From an uncultured Bdellovibrio sp. (GTDB taxonomy: Bacteria > Bdellovibrionota > Bdellovibrionia > Bdellovibrionales > Bdellovibrionaceae), in NCBI GenBank assembly GCA_946482355.1, contig CAMLRE010000128.1, positions 1 to 6,511 on the forward strand: 6,511 nt of DNA, read 5' to 3'. The notes under the pieces were generated by a model. That model saw nothing but the letters and a program-made list of their open reading frames with translations. It ran no database searches and was not told the DNA's origin. Numbering within the stretch: the first letter of the stretch is position 1; every line of letters begins with the position of its first letter. Of this stretch, positions 5,570-6,511 are shown one piece after another. Made by a program: the position numbers and the translations under genes.

Positions 5570-6473
5570 CGGCTGAAAGCTCCTGTCCAGTTAGTTTTAA
5601 AAAGACGTCTTCTAAATTTGAAGGGCGAATTTGTAACGGGGTTAAGTTGTTTTTCGTGTGAAGAGCTGTTAATTCATCTAAAGAATTTGTGCGGATGTAA
5701 ATTCCTGAAGTGTCTTCAGTTAAACTGTACATTTTATTCGTTTCAACGATTTTATGAATTTGATTGCGGTGATCTAAAGAAAAAATACCGACATAGCCTG
5801 GAGTATGTTGGTTAATTAATTCTTTAGGACTTCCGTGACCCGCGACAACACCTTTATTCATAATCACTAAACGATCACATAAAACTTCGGCTTCATGCAT
5901 GTAGTGAGTTGTCAGAACAATGGTTGTGCCTTGTGAGTGAAGTTCTTTGACTTTACCCCAAAGTAAATGTCTGACCGCCGGATCTAATCCCGTTGTAGGT
6001 TCGTCTAAAATTAATAGTTCTGGTTTTCCTAAAAGCGCGCGCACGAAAACTAAACGGCGTTTCATACCGCCTGATAAGGCAATAATCGGCATATCTTTTT
6101 TGTGCATCAGATTCATGTACTCTAATAATTCTTCGACACGTTTTTTACGCTCGTCTTTTGGTACTCCGATAAAGGCACAATAGATCATCATGTTTTCAAA
6201 AACAGTTAATGATTCATCAAGGGCGTTTTCTTGCGTAACTACACCCATACGGCGTTTGATTTCGCGGTTGTGAGATTTTGGATCATAACCAAATACTTTT
6301 AAATCACCTGCGGTACGTTGAACTGTGCCGTAGGTCATACCAATGAATGTAGATTTGCCGGCCCCGTTGGGGCCTAGTAATCCGAAACATTCACCTTTGT
6401 TAATTTGCAAGTTAAGTCCGTCGACGGCTGCAAAGTCGCCGAATTTCTTAACTAAAGAAGAAGCTGTAATCAT
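5562..6473 (-). CDS. ABC transporter ATP-binding protein (NodI-like)
   Basis: A 303-residue cytoplasmic ATPase that powers the permease encoded next to it. All catalytic motifs are present: Walker A GPNGAGKST (34-42), Q-loop Q81, signature LSGGM (133-137), Walker B LLILDEP (153-159), D-loop TGLDP (161-165) and switch histidine H190. The signature has M in place of the usual Q, and MKRR follows, as is normal for the NodI/DrrA/CcmA branch. The C-terminal 80 residues are a NodI/DrrA-type extension ending in PSNLEDVFLKLTGQEL (284-299), a hallmark of exporters. Length matches NodI (about 305). The ATG at 6473 comes immediately after a TAA in another frame (TAAATG), and only a weak GGAAAA stands before it, so translation is probably coupled to an upstream gene that leaves the window. 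Exporter class sure; cargo unknown. Confidence 0.95.
   Translation of the reverse strand: MITASSLVKKFGDFAAVDGLNLQINKGECFGLLGPNGAGKSTFIGMTYGTVQRTAGDLKVFGYDPKSHNREIKRRMGVVTQENALDESLTVFENMMIYCAFIGVPKDERKKRVEELLEYMNLMHKKDMPIIALSGGMKRRLVFVRALLGKPELLILDEPTTGLDPAVRHLLWGKVKELHSQGTTIVLTTHYMHEAEVLCDRLVIMNKGVVAGHGSPKELINQHTPGYVGIFSLDHRNQIHKIVETNKMYSLTEDTSGIYIRTNSLDELTALHTKNNLTPLQIRPSNLEDVFLKLTGQELSADA
5580..5584 (-). promoter_or_regulatory. Ribosome binding site of the ABC permease inside the ATPase gene
   Basis: AGGAG on the minus strand, 10 bases before the ATG at 5569 and within the last codons of the ATPase gene. It supports the first of two nearby in-frame ATG codons (residue 1 rather than residue 9). 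Confidence 0.6.
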
Positions 6474-6511
6474 TTATTGTTTTTCCGCTGCTTGGTTAAA
6501 CATCCAGTTTA
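6474..6511 (-). CDS. C-terminal end of a probable upstream gene (cut by window edge)
   Basis: On the minus strand one frame is open from the window edge to a TAA at 6476-6474 and ends NWMFNQAAEKQ. The other two frames have stops in these 38 bases. The stop directly abuts the ATG of the ATPase gene (TAAATG), an arrangement typical of coupled genes in one operon, which is the main reason to think it is coding. Eleven residues are too few to assign a family. It could also be a chance open stretch in a leader. Confidence 0.4.
   Translation of the reverse strand, partial: NWMFNQAAEKQ

Noticed and set aside
4528..6183. Open frames antisense to the channel, permease and ATPase genes (68-86 codons).
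   Set aside because: All overlap genes with full sets of family motifs and show no independent coding features.

Overview
The window is an ordinary stretch of bacterial chromosome, dense with short operons. It holds eight complete protein genes, one gene cut by the left edge, and the last few codons of a probable gene cut by the right edge. I see no tRNA, rRNA, insertion sequence, CRISPR array or phage gene. The DNA is moderately AT-rich by eye, with many TTA leucine codons, and several starts have clear AAGGAG-type ribosome binding sites, so this is a Gram-negative bacterium (an OmpA-type peptidoglycan-binding domain is present). The gene mix and style would fit a Bdellovibrio-like member of the Bdellovibrionota, but that is a weak inference and nothing here fixes the taxon.

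Left part (1-1528, minus strand): the N-terminal 80 residues of a pirin-family cupin protein, preceded upstream by an intrinsic terminator (331-372) that closes the next gene. That gene encodes a DUF937 domain joined through one membrane helix to a C-terminal OmpA domain. Middle (1654-2854): a beta-class carbonic anhydrase on the plus strand, convergent with a YbhB/YbcL (PEBP) protein on the minus strand. Right-middle (2935-4718, plus strand): a four-gene run of a YbaA-like DUF1428 protein, a DoxX membrane protein, a second and divergent DUF1428 protein, and a TMEM175-type potassium channel. The last three are spaced 12 and 7 bases apart, so they are almost certainly one transcript. The DoxX gene has a conspicuous inverted repeat over its ribosome binding site. 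A bidirectional terminator (4717-4762) separates this run from the last block.

Right part (4775-6511, minus strand): an ABC exporter operon of the NodI/NodJ type, with ATPase and permease genes overlapping by 8 bases. The ATPase start directly follows the stop codon of a probable upstream gene that leaves the window.

No clearly new system is visible. The most unusual items are the DoxX gene sandwiched between two DUF1428 paralogues and followed by a TMEM175 channel, the dyad over the DoxX translation start, and the DUF937-TM-OmpA architecture, which puts a probable cytoplasmic domain and a peptidoglycan-binding domain on one chain.
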